Assembly: GCA_965117035.1 (NCBI GenBank)
Contig: OZ220748.1
Location: forward strand, 930,001 to 994,000
DNA from: CAZENU01 sp965117035
GTDB taxonomy: Bacteria > Chloroflexota > Dehalococcoidia > Lucifugimonadales > CAZENU01
Reading direction: 5' to 3'
DNA length: 64,000 nt
Shown: positions 35,401 to 42,251 of the stretch, in pieces
How positions within the stretch are numbered: the first letter of the stretch is position 1
Layout of the letters: every line of letters begins with the position of its first letter
Made by a program: the position numbers and the translations under genes
Notes under the pieces: model-generated
Databases searched by the model: none
Told to the model about the DNA's origin: nothing
What the model saw: the letters and a program-made list of their open reading frames with translations, nothing else

Positions 35401-35566
35401 CGCCATCGTCCGTCTTCCACACGCCGCCGACGCACGCGCCGAAGTAGAAGACGTTCGCCTCGGTCGGATGTCCGGCGACCGCGATCGACCTTCCGCCACG
35501 GTACGGCCCGATACATCTCCACCTGACTGACGACAACCGGTCGGCCGTTCCCGCGGCGTTGTTCAT
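32420..35566 (-). CDS. Sortilin/VPS10-like BNR-repeat beta-propeller protein
   Basis: This 1048-residue protein starts with CIGPYRGGRSIAVAGHP, the usual N-terminus of Asp-box (BNR) proteins related to sortilin-type ten-bladed propellers. Asp boxes SxDGGxTW recur throughout: KTDDGGTYWENV, STDGGKTWTHRG, SQDGGGSWDRV, STDGGDTWTDI, SDDGGDTWERI, STNGGESWEEI, SRDGGATWDDV and others up to about residue 640. The last 300 residues switch to a beta-sandwich plus helical tail (RYRVTLSVAGDAQT; helices near 910-1040). It has no signal peptide, so it is predicted to be cytoplasmic, unlike many family members. It opens the operon of four genes. The function is unknown; propellers of this kind bind glycans or peptides. 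Confidence 0.85.
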   Translation of the reverse strand: MNNAAGTADRLSSVRWRCIGPYRGGRSIAVAGHPTEANVFYFGACVGGVWKTDDGGTYWENVSDGFFNTASVGALAVSESDPNVVYAGTGETSIRGNLSHGDGVYRSTDGGKTWTHRGLTDTRHIGRVRVHPNDPDLVYVAALGHAFGPNDERGLYRSQDGGGSWDRVLFKSENAGAVDLSMDPNNPRVLFATMWQAWREPWTFTSGGPDSGLHRSTDGGDTWTDITENPGLPGGLKGRIGVAVSPAQDGRVWAVVEADDAGLYRSDDGGDTWERISDDRNLVQRPWYYSHAFADPRDAETVWVLNLSAWKSVDGGRNFDSVEFPHGDHHDLWIDPNDTSRMIEGNDGGACVSFNAGRSWTTIYNQPTSQFYHVTTDSEWPYRVYGTQQDNSAISVPSRQPDKQGIPWVDCYPVGFSESGHIAVRQDDPNVVYSGAIGSSPGGGDSLMRYDHRLRQSRIVSVWPELVSGLGPKDHRYRFQWTYPIVISPHDPEVLYVAAHVLLKSTNGGESWEEISPDLTRNDESKLGPSGGPITLDTTYVEHYATIFAFTESPHEQGLFWVGSDDGLVHISRDGGATWDDVTPPDLPEWTRIDVIEVSPHDAATAYLAATRYKLDDNRPFLYRTNDYGASWTPIIEGLPDDDFTRVIREDVVRPGLLYAGTELGIYVSLDDGASWTSLQANMPVAPVTDLAVKEEELVAATNGRSFWITGDLALLRQLADDPDAAGARLFGPSPTVRTNTPTGEPKAGKHFFQGITYYETKLPSGERERRMLDAGANPPDGVVVHYAIDGDTEDEVTLTFADSDGETIRSFSSRAKDDSKEPVVPAAAGMNRFVWDARYPGSVPVEGDGAPKEPVAGPVAPPGRYRVTLSVAGDAQTASFDLLADPRTPATQEDLRAQFDLLVRVRDKVSAAHEAVNRCRRIRGQVDGWVSRAAAKPGAADVLEPLAEKLRERLASVEDALFDPETAEGLDRLSKPARLGIRTAAVGDIAAFADYGPTSQTYEVFDKVAALVDEQVDALAAIEESDVAEFAGLVQELEIPAIHVETA

Positions 35567-35818
35567 GTGCGGACACTCCCCTGCGAGCGTTTCGAAGCGC
35601 CGCTATTCTCGCACGGGCAAATCCCATCTTCAACAGCGTCCGGCGCAACGCGCGTCGGCCGTCAGTCCCGGCAGGTACTTGCCCATGATTCTGGCATTTG
35701 TTTAGCAATTGTATGAAAAACACCTAAGAACCCCTTCCGAACCAACTGGGCGCGCCGCTAAGGTATTCATCCGTCCCAGTCGACCTGGCGCGTCCGGGAC
35801 GCCGATGGAGGGAGATCG
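35567..35818. other. Intergenic region, upstream of the four-gene operon and YkvA gene
   Basis: The 252-bp divergent spacer is A+T-richer in 35685-35735. An AGGGGAG ribosome site for the leftward gene is at 35573-35579 and a GGAGGGAG site for the rightward gene just before 35819. No promoter with good boxes, hairpin or RNA gene is recognised. Confidence 0.4.
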
Positions 35819-36214
35819 ATGGCGACAACTGCGAGTAGAGCGAGGGTGCGGAAAGCCCGAGGTATCCGCCTGGCGCGCCTGACCGCGCCGCTTCGGCCCG
35901 TTGGGGTGGAACAGGACATGGCCTCTCCGGCCCGGACCTCCGCCGCCGGCCGAATCGCTCTGCTCCTGGAGTGGGTAGCGCGGGAGCTCCGCGTCTACTG
36001 GCTCATCTCGCAGGACTCACGTACGCCCACGCGCTCGAAGGTATGCCTGTGGTTCGCCGTCGGCTACGCCGTGTGGCCATTGGGCCTGGTCCCGGACTTC
36101 ATCCCGGTCATCGGTTACATCGACGACCTGATCATAGTACCCACGCTGATCTTCATCGCCGTGCGCGCCGTCCCGGACGAGGTATCCAGGGACGCCAGGG
36201 ACGGGGCCGGGTAA
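35819..36214 (+). CDS. YkvA/DUF1232 membrane protein
   Basis: This 131-residue protein contains the DUF1232 core at about 75-115: FAVGYAVWPLGLVPDFIPV and GYIDDLIIVPTLIFIAV. These proteins have one or two short membrane segments and an aspartate pair (PDF, DD) of unknown function. The N-terminal 50 residues are basic and probably disordered. A GGAGGGAG site precedes the ATG. The ABC importer genes follow on the same strand, separated by 130 bp that hold a GGCCGG-rich hairpin (about 36236-36254) and a new promoter, so it is probably a separate transcript. Confidence 0.82.
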   Translation: MATTASRARVRKARGIRLARLTAPLRPVGVEQDMASPARTSAAGRIALLLEWVARELRVYWLISQDSRTPTRSKVCLWFAVGYAVWPLGLVPDFIPVIGYIDDLIIVPTLIFIAVRAVPDEVSRDARDGAG

Positions 36215-36311
36215 CCGCCCCGTGCCCCAGGGCCGGCCCGCCGCCCCCGGCCGGCCGGGGCGTTCCTGTTCAGACACGGACATCCCGGCGCGATGGCCGC
36301 CGGAGCCCCTG

Positions 36312-36320
36312 TGATATGAT
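36312..36320 (+). promoter_or_regulatory. Extended -10 promoter of the ABC importer
   Basis: TGATATGAT contains TATGAT (36315-36320) with an upstream TG. It is the same extended -10 pattern as at 25917 and 43853. If it is the promoter, transcription starts near 36327 and the ATG at 36316 cannot be used. Confidence 0.5.
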
Positions 36321-36345
36321 ATGCCCCGCTCTTGCGGGGATACCC

Positions 36346-37158
36346 TTGGCTATCGCGCAGCACCCTCACATCGTGGTCGAAGGCCTCGGCCACGTCTATT
36401 CCGCGGACTCCCGGCGGCTGACGGCGCTGGACGACCTCGACCTTCGAGTCGACCGCGGCTCATTCCTGTCGATCATCGGCCCGAGCGGCGCGGGCAAGAC
36501 CACCCTGCTCAAGATCCTGGGCGGACTCATCGAGCCGACCGAGGGCGCCGTTCGGGTCGACGGGTTGGCCCCGGGGGACGCGCAGCGGACGAGGACATTC
36601 GGCTACGTCTTCCAGGACCCTTCCCTGTTGCAGTGGCGGACAGTCGCCCAGAACGTCGCGCTGCCGCTGCAGCTGAACCGGCGCGCGGGGCAGCCGGTGT
36701 CCGAGATGGTCGACCGTGCCGTCGAGGCGGTTGGGCTGACCGATTTCGCGGGCTACCACCCTCACCGGCTCTCGGGCGGCATGCGGCAACGGGTCGCCCT
36801 CGCCCGCGCGCTCGTCATGGACCCGCACGTGCTGCTCATGGACGAGCCGCTGGGCTCCCTGGACGAGATCACGCGCACAGAGATGCGCTACGAGATTCTC
36901 CGCCTGTGGGAGGGCTCCGACAGGACGGCCGTACTCGTGACGCACTCCATACCGGAGGCGGTGATGACATCGGACGTGGTGGCGGTCATGTCGCCCGCGC
37001 CGGGCCGCATAGTCGAGCGCATCGAGATCGACCTGCCCCGCCCTCGCGACGCCATGCTCGAGCGCTCCGCCCGGTTCCTCGGATACGTCAGCGATCTCAG
37101 AGACGCCCTCTCAGCCGGTGCCGCACGTGGCCCTGCATCTCTTCGGGCGACGGCCTGA
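36346..37158 (+). CDS. ABC transporter ATP-binding protein (NMT1/nitrate/sulfonate type)
   Basis: About 270 residues. Walker A is IIGPSGAGKTTLL, the Q-loop YVFQDPSLLQWRT, the ABC signature RLSGGMRQRVALARAL, Walker B VLLMDEPLGSLDE and the switch histidine in VLVTHSIPEA. It belongs to the SsuB/TauB/ThiZ-like group. I favour the TTG at 36346 with a CGGGGA site upstream. The ATG at 36316 falls inside a likely -10 box. The permease gene overlaps it by 41 bp and the substrate-binding gene follows, so all three form one importer. Confidence 0.9.
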   Translation: MAIAQHPHIVVEGLGHVYSADSRRLTALDDLDLRVDRGSFLSIIGPSGAGKTTLLKILGGLIEPTEGAVRVDGLAPGDAQRTRTFGYVFQDPSLLQWRTVAQNVALPLQLNRRAGQPVSEMVDRAVEAVGLTDFAGYHPHRLSGGMRQRVALARALVMDPHVLLMDEPLGSLDEITRTEMRYEILRLWEGSDRTAVLVTHSIPEAVMTSDVVAVMSPAPGRIVERIEIDLPRPRDAMLERSARFLGYVSDLRDALSAGAARGPASLRATA

Positions 37159-37978
37159 ACGGCCGGGCCCGCTCGACGCCGACCGGGGGCGCAGATCCCC
37201 GGCAGCCTCCCGACTGGGGGAGTGGGCGGTCTACTTCTGGCCTCCGGCGGTCGCCCTGGCGGCGCTGGCCGTCGTGTGGGAGGCCTGGGTGCGCCTGGCG
37301 GACGTGCCCACGTACATCGTCCCGGCCCCTACGCGAGTGCTCGACCGGCTGTTTGGCGATCCTGGGTTCTTCCTGTCACACGCGGCGACCACTCTGCAGA
37401 CGGCCGCCGTCGGCTTCGCGCTCGGCGCGACGGTCGCCATCGGGATCGCGACCGTGATGGCCCATTCCCGCCTGGCGGAGCGCGCACTACTGCCCGTCGC
37501 GATCTTCGTCCGGGTCATCCCGCTGATCGTATGGGCGCTGATGTTCGTGGTGTGGTTCGGGTTCGGCTTCACACCAAAGGTGCTGATCGTGGTGCTGATA
37601 ACCTTCTTCCCAATCATGATCAACGCGCTGACGGGACTCCGGTCCGTGAACCCCGGCGCGCTCGACTTCTTCCGCTCCGTGAGGGCTTCCCGGGCGGACA
37701 TCCTGTTCAAGCTGAGGCTGCCGGGCGCGCTGCCGTACCTGTTCGCCGCGTTCCGCACCGCGGTGCCGCTGTCCGTCATCGGCGCCTTCGTGGGGGAGCT
37801 GTTCCTGGGCAACCGGGGGCTGGGCAGCGTGATCGCCGTCGGCCACAGCAACCTCGACATGCCTACGACCTTTTCGGCGATACTGTTGCTCGCCCTGATC
37901 GGGATAGCCCTGATAGTCCTCACAAATCTACTGGAAAGACGTGTGCTCTTTTGGCACGAGTCGTACATAACTACGTGA
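37118..37978 (+). CDS. ABC transporter permease
   Basis: This 286-residue protein has about six membrane segments, first near 42-60 (VALAALAVVWEAWVRLADV) and last near 255-275. The cytoplasmic EAA loop is visible as DFFRSVRASRADILFKLRLPGALPYLFAAF, near 180-210, which contacts the ATPase. It is most like SsuC/ThiX permeases. The first 30 residues are basic and may not all be translated; the GTG at 37118 overlaps the end of the ATPase gene, and other GTG starts lie slightly downstream. It is followed by the binding-protein gene with an overlap. Confidence 0.88.
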   Translation: MPHVALHLFGRRPERPGPLDADRGRRSPAASRLGEWAVYFWPPAVALAALAVVWEAWVRLADVPTYIVPAPTRVLDRLFGDPGFFLSHAATTLQTAAVGFALGATVAIGIATVMAHSRLAERALLPVAIFVRVIPLIVWALMFVVWFGFGFTPKVLIVVLITFFPIMINALTGLRSVNPGALDFFRSVRASRADILFKLRLPGALPYLFAAFRTAVPLSVIGAFVGELFLGNRGLGSVIAVGHSNLDMPTTFSAILLLALIGIALIVLTNLLERRVLFWHESYITT

Positions 37979-37983
37979 TCTCC

Positions 37984-39024
37984 ATGCGACGCTTCGCCCT
38001 CGCGGCGTTGGCCGTGAGCGCGCTCTTCGGAGCCGCGCTGCTGGCGGCAGCCGCGTGCGCGGACGACCCGCCCGCGGCGCCGGAGAAGGTCGTCTTCATG
38101 GCAGGGTTCAAGCCGCAGGCGAACCTGCCTTTCGTCGCCGCCTACGTCGCGCAGGAGAAGGGCTACTTCGCCGAGCAGGGCCTCGACGTGGAGATCAGGC
38201 ACGCGCCGCGGGGCGGACACCTGCAGCTCCTGCTCAGCGGCGACGTCGACTTCACGACGGCCGCCGCCACGTCGGTGCTGAAGCGGCGGGCCGAGCCGGA
38301 CGTCCCCATCGTCGCCATCGTGCTGTTCGGCCAGAAGGGCCAGCAGGCCTATATCGCCCTGGAGAACTCAGGGATCGCAACGATCGCGGACTGGGAGGGC
38401 AGGAACTTCGGATACAAGATCGCCGTGCCCCCCGATTACCTGGCGATGCTGAAGGCCGAAGGGGTCGACAGGTCGAAGATCACCGAGGTCAACGCCGGAT
38501 TCGACCCGCGGGTGCTCACCGAGGGCAAGGTCGACATTCTCGCCGTGTTCAAGGCCAACGAGCCGAACATCATCCGCAACCTGCCGGGCGGCGGCTTCGA
38601 GGTCACGATGTGGCACCCCGAGGACTACGGCGTGCCCAACCTCGGCCTGACCTACATCACCCAGCAGGCGACCGCCGACGAGCGGCCCGAGGTCGTGGAG
38701 AAGTTCCTGAAGGCCACCCTGAAGGGCGTCGAGTTCGCGCTGAACGAGGCGAACCTGGAGGAGACGCTGGACATCGTCCTGAAGTTCGCGCCCGAGGAAG
38801 ACCGCGACCACCAGCGCTTCATGCTCGGGGTGGAGCTGCAGGACGCCGTCGGCCCCGTCACGGACAGCAACGGCGTCGGCTGGATGACGGACGCGCAGTG
38901 GCAGGCGCTGTACGACCACCTGCTCGAGTTCGAGGCGCTGCCCGGCCCCTACAACTTCAGGACAGGCTACACCGACCGGTTCCTCCAAGCCGTCTACGAA
39001 GACGCAGAGCTGGTCTGGCCGTAG
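37984..39024 (+). CDS. ABC transporter substrate-binding lipoprotein, NMT1/THI5-like
   Basis: This 346-residue protein has a signal peptide and lipobox LLAAAAC, followed by the NMT1-type periplasmic-binding fold: KVVFMAGFKPQANLPFVAAY, EKGYFAEQGLDVEIRHAP, LLLSGDVDFTTAAAT. Family members bind thiamine pyrimidine precursors, sulfonates, nitrate or similar small compounds. A GTG at 37975 overlaps the permease stop (GTGA), three codons upstream of the ATG used here. No TPP riboswitch was found upstream of the operon, so thiamine-precursor uptake is only one option. Confidence 0.9.
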   Translation: MRRFALAALAVSALFGAALLAAAACADDPPAAPEKVVFMAGFKPQANLPFVAAYVAQEKGYFAEQGLDVEIRHAPRGGHLQLLLSGDVDFTTAAATSVLKRRAEPDVPIVAIVLFGQKGQQAYIALENSGIATIADWEGRNFGYKIAVPPDYLAMLKAEGVDRSKITEVNAGFDPRVLTEGKVDILAVFKANEPNIIRNLPGGGFEVTMWHPEDYGVPNLGLTYITQQATADERPEVVEKFLKATLKGVEFALNEANLEETLDIVLKFAPEEDRDHQRFMLGVELQDAVGPVTDSNGVGWMTDAQWQALYDHLLEFEALPGPYNFRTGYTDRFLQAVYEDAELVWP

Positions 39025-39042
39025 GCCAGGCGCGGCCCGCCG

Positions 39043-40308
39043 CTACGCGACGTACGGGATCGTCTGCGGCCCCTCGGGGAGCACGCACACCTCGGCGTCC
39101 GGGCCGTAGCCTGCCAGGCACTCGGCCGTCGCGCGCTCGACGTCGTCGACCGGCTCCAGGTGCGCCGAGCGGACCTGATCGTCGGTGAGGTACTCGGACT
39201 TCAGCAGAACGCGCGCCTTGACCTGTATCTGCGCCTGGAGCTGCACCTGCCACTGGTCGTGGCGGCTGAACCCCGGCTCGTTCACCATGTCCAGCAGCTC
39301 CTGCGGTGTCTCCCGCATCGCGAGGATCTGCCTGAACTCGCCGTGATCGGGCAGGCCGTCGCTGCACTCGGCCGCGCAGATTATCGAGCCGCCCGCGCTG
39401 ACCACCTGCGCAGCCGCCGACATCCCCTTCACCGACTGGTAGAGGTTCAGGTCGAGGGGATATCCGCTGTTCGTCGTCACCACCACGTCGAACCGCCGGT
39501 CGACCGGCCGCATCGCCACCCGCTTCGCCGCCTGGCACGCGGCGCGATGGACCGCGAATACCTCGCCCGCGTATACCGTCGTGATGCCGCGGTCGCGGTT
39601 GATCGTCACGTCGACGCTGAAGTCGGGCGGGGCCATGCCGGCCGCCTCGCGGATCGCGTCATGCACCGGATTGCCATCCGTCACGCCCCAGATGGCCTTC
39701 GGGTGGCCGAGCATCTCCGCGTTGTGGAGCACCATCACGGTGTCGATGCCCGCGAGCCCCGGCGTGACCATCTTCGGCCCGCCGCTGAACCCCGCGAACA
39801 GGTGCGGCTCGACGAAGCCGGTCCCGATCCGCACGTCGCTCTCGGTCCAGACCCGGTCCAGCACCACCGGCACCCCGGCGGACGTGACGCCAACGTCGAC
39901 CAGGCTGTCGCGGTCGAACGCGTCGTGGTTCACGATCCGGTAGTCGCGGACGACGTCGCCGCCCAGCATCTCCTCCAGCTCCTCATCGGAGTTGCCGCGG
40001 TGCGTCCCGGTCGCGACGAGGATGGTCACCTGGTCCCTGGGCACGTGGGCGAGCTCGCCCAGCACGACCGGCAGCACCGTCGACGACGGCATCGGGCGTG
40101 TGATGTCGCAGACCGCGATGACGACCGTCTGGTCCTTCTTGACGAGCCGGCGCAGCGGCGGGCGGTCGATCGGGTTGCGAAGGGCGGCGATCAGCGCGCC
40201 CCGCGGATCGGCCAGCGTCGGCAGAAACGTCGGCTCGATGACCGTCGTCCGGTCGTCCGGAAGATCGACGGTGAGGCCGGTCCTGCCGTAGGCGAGTTCT
40301 ACGCGCAT
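39043..40308 (-). CDS. LarA-like (lactate racemase family, DUF2088) protein
   Basis: This 421-residue protein matches the nickel-pincer racemase/epimerase family. VAVCDITRPMPSSTVLP-like residues (near 66-80) are followed by ATGTHRGNSDEELEEMLG (near 98-116) with the first histidine. GFVEPHLFAGFSGGPKMVTPG (core near 164-183) has a further histidine and the lysine that carries the pincer cofactor. HNAEMLGHP gives a further histidine. Family enzymes interconvert 2-hydroxy acids such as lactate or malate. The LarB, LarC and LarE proteins that build the cofactor are not encoded nearby. An M20 peptidase gene lies 4 bp upstream on the same strand, so they are co-transcribed. Confidence 0.9.
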   Translation of the reverse strand: MRVELAYGRTGLTVDLPDDRTTVIEPTFLPTLADPRGALIAALRNPIDRPPLRRLVKKDQTVVIAVCDITRPMPSSTVLPVVLGELAHVPRDQVTILVATGTHRGNSDEELEEMLGGDVVRDYRIVNHDAFDRDSLVDVGVTSAGVPVVLDRVWTESDVRIGTGFVEPHLFAGFSGGPKMVTPGLAGIDTVMVLHNAEMLGHPKAIWGVTDGNPVHDAIREAAGMAPPDFSVDVTINRDRGITTVYAGEVFAVHRAACQAAKRVAMRPVDRRFDVVVTTNSGYPLDLNLYQSVKGMSAAAQVVSAGGSIICAAECSDGLPDHGEFRQILAMRETPQELLDMVNEPGFSRHDQWQVQLQAQIQVKARVLLKSEYLTDDQVRSAHLEPVDDVERATAECLAGYGPDAEVCVLPEGPQTIPYVA

Positions 40309-40312
40309 GCGT

Positions 40313-41395
40313 TCAGCCCCGTGTCCTCACGAGCTTTTCGCACAGGTGCGCCGCGTCCACCAGCTCCGGGATGCTGACGAACTCTCGCACGGTGTGGAAG
40401 TTGTAGTCGGCCATCCCCACGGCCGCCGCGCTGATGCCCTTCGTGCGGAAGACGTTGGCGTCGGTGCCGCCGCCCGACGGCTTCGCTGTCGGCTCCATCC
40501 CCAGGTCGCCCAGCGCCGCCCTGATTCGCCTGATAACGGGGTCGTTGTCGTCCAGGGTGTACGTCTCGAACTTGGTGTCGACGTGGGCATGCAAGTCGGC
40601 CTCGGGAAAACCCTTCCTCACCTCGTCGAGCGCCTCCGAGACCCGGACCCGCAGCTCGTCCAGGGCCTCCAGGTTGGTGCTGCGGAACTCGCCCATCAGC
40701 GAGGCGTTCTCGGGGACCGTGTTCCGGACGTCGCCGCCCCGGAACGTCCCGATGTTGAAGGTCGTCTCCGCGTCGAGCCTGCCCTGGGGCAGCCGTGAGA
40801 TCAGGTCGGCGGCCGCCCGGATGGCCGACACGCCCCGCTCCGGCTCGATGCCCGCGTGGGCGGCGCGGCCCGTGATCTCCACGTCGAATCCGACGTAGGT
40901 CGGGCTCGACCAGGTTATCTGGCTCGCCGGGCCCTCCGAGTCGAAGACTATCGCCTCCTTCGAGCGGATCGCCGAGAAGTCGAGGTTCATGGCGCCGACC
41001 AGCCCGATCTCCTCCTCCCGCGTGCACACGACCTCGATGGGAATGTGCCCCGCGCCGTCCTCGCGTATCGAGTCCAGCGCCTCCAGGATGGCGGTCAGGC
41101 CGGCCTTGCAGTCCCCGCCGATGATCGTCGTGCCGTCCGAAGAGATGCGGTCGTTGTCGACGATCGGCTTGATTCCGCGGCCGGGCTCGACCGTGTCCAT
41201 GTGCGCGGAGAGCATGAAGGGGTTGTCGCGCCCGTCGCCGGCGATCACGTTGCCGTAGTCGTCCCGCATGACGTCCAGCCCCAGCGCGCCGAGCCGGGCT
41301 ACGAGGTACTCCGCGACGGCCTCCTCCTCCCCGGAGGGACTGTCGATCGTGACCAGATCGCAGAACGTCTGCACCATTCGGTCGCGGTTGATCAT
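40313..41395 (-). CDS. M20 family peptidase (PepT-like)
   Basis: The 360-residue di-zinc aminopeptidase or carboxypeptidase shows metal-binding motifs SAHMDTVEPG (His and Asp, near 64-73), GGDCKAGL (Asp near 94), TREEEIGL (catalytic and metal Glu near 120), and a final histidine in YNFHTVREF. The middle dimerisation domain spans about 170-270 (GRAAHAGIEPERG). The GGTDAN motif lies near 310. It resembles peptidase T or acetylornithine-deacetylase-like enzymes. The promoter at 41434-41461 fits directly upstream. LarA is the following gene. Confidence 0.9.
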   Translation of the reverse strand: MINRDRMVQTFCDLVTIDSPSGEEEAVAEYLVARLGALGLDVMRDDYGNVIAGDGRDNPFMLSAHMDTVEPGRGIKPIVDNDRISSDGTTIIGGDCKAGLTAILEALDSIREDGAGHIPIEVVCTREEEIGLVGAMNLDFSAIRSKEAIVFDSEGPASQITWSSPTYVGFDVEITGRAAHAGIEPERGVSAIRAAADLISRLPQGRLDAETTFNIGTFRGGDVRNTVPENASLMGEFRSTNLEALDELRVRVSEALDEVRKGFPEADLHAHVDTKFETYTLDDNDPVIRRIRAALGDLGMEPTAKPSGGGTDANVFRTKGISAAAVGMADYNFHTVREFVSIPELVDAAHLCEKLVRTRG

Positions 41396-41433
41396 GCACT
41401 TCTCCGTCGATCAGGCGGTGGGGTAGCTGAACT

Positions 41434-41461
41434 ATTCTATTTCACCGCATCCGGGTGTCAA
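41434..41461 (-). promoter_or_regulatory. Promoter of the M20 peptidase-LarA operon
   Basis: On the minus strand TTGACA (41461-41456) and TAGAAT (41439-41434) are separated by 16 bp, 38 bp upstream of the ATG at 41395. It faces away from the promoter at 41477. Confidence 0.65.
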
Positions 41462-41476
41462 GGCGCCATCGCCGCG

Positions 41477-41505
41477 TTGACGGTCTCCGATCCGGGATAT
41501 AGACT
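41477..41505 (+). promoter_or_regulatory. Promoter of the propeller gene at 41546
   Basis: TTGACG at 41477-41482 and TAGACT at 41500-41505 are 17 bp apart, 40 bp before the ATG. With the minus-strand promoter at 41434-41461 it forms a divergent pair only 16 bp apart. Confidence 0.65.
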
Positions 41506-41545
41506 CGCCCCGTTCCGAAACTGGATAACACCCGAAGGAGAGGCT

Positions 41546-42247
41546 ATGTCCCCCACCATCGAGAAAATCTTCCGGGCGCCGTACGCGGCGCCGAACGGCC
41601 TGCAGGTGACCGACGAGGGCCTGTGGATCGTCGACCAGTTCACCGACAGGGTCGCCCTGGTGGAGACGGGCGAGCCGCACGACTACGGCGCGACCAGGAT
41701 CATCCGCCACCTGCCCACGGAGTCGTCGACCACGAGCGGGATCACCTACGGCGGCGGCGCGCTGTGGCTGGCCGCCAACGGCCCCGGCGAGCGGTGGAGA
41801 ACGCCGCGGCCGACCGACGCCGTCTCCGGCGAGATAGTCAAGGCGGACCCCCACACGGGCGCGACGCTGGCCCGGTTCCCGCTGCCGGGAGGCGGCGGCA
41901 CCCACGGCATCGAGTACGACCGCTTCGAGGACGGCAGGATCTGGCTGACGACGATCCACAGCGGCACGATCAGCCAGGTATCCGCCGACGACTGGTCGGT
42001 CGTCCGGTCGTTCCCGATCACACTGGGCGGCGGCACGCACGGCATCGTCCGGGTCGACGACGGCATGTGGGTCGCGCACCGCTCGACCCGGCGCGTCCTC
42101 AAGCTGGACGTCGACACCGGCGCGGAGCTCGACGTGATCCAGATACCGGACGCCATGCCCGAGCCCCACGGCCTGTCGATCTTCGGCGACGACCTCCTCT
42201 ACTGCGACGCGACGACGGGCTGGGTAGTCAAGATCACGCTGGGATGA
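41546..42247 (+). CDS. SMP-30/Vgb-like beta-propeller protein
   Basis: This 233-residue cytoplasmic protein has repeated propeller strands: PNGLQVTDEGLWIVDQF, GITYGGGALWLAANGPG, GIEYDRFEDGRIWLTTIHSG, GIVRVDDGMWVAHRS and GLSIFGDDLLYCDATTG. Each blade places a tryptophan and a His/Asn-rich turn in the centre. The pattern resembles virginiamycin B lyase, the SMP-30 family and short NHL-type propellers, which have roles as lactonases or lyases or in binding. The start follows a GAAGGAGAGG site. It is convergent with the glycosidase-like gene at 42252, with 4 bp between the stops. Confidence 0.8.
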   Translation: MSPTIEKIFRAPYAAPNGLQVTDEGLWIVDQFTDRVALVETGEPHDYGATRIIRHLPTESSTTSGITYGGGALWLAANGPGERWRTPRPTDAVSGEIVKADPHTGATLARFPLPGGGGTHGIEYDRFEDGRIWLTTIHSGTISQVSADDWSVVRSFPITLGGGTHGIVRVDDGMWVAHRSTRRVLKLDVDTGAELDVIQIPDAMPEPHGLSIFGDDLLYCDATTGWVVKITLG

Positions 42248-42251
42248 CGCG

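Noticed and set aside
32825..35530. A 901-codon open frame on the + strand
   Set aside because: It mirrors the sortilin-like gene, which has clear Asp-box repeats on the other strand; the long frame is a shadow of that gene.
36190..36345. TPP riboswitch before the NMT1-type importer
   Set aside because: No CTGAGA core or matching stem is visible; the gap holds only GC-rich hairpins and a promoter.
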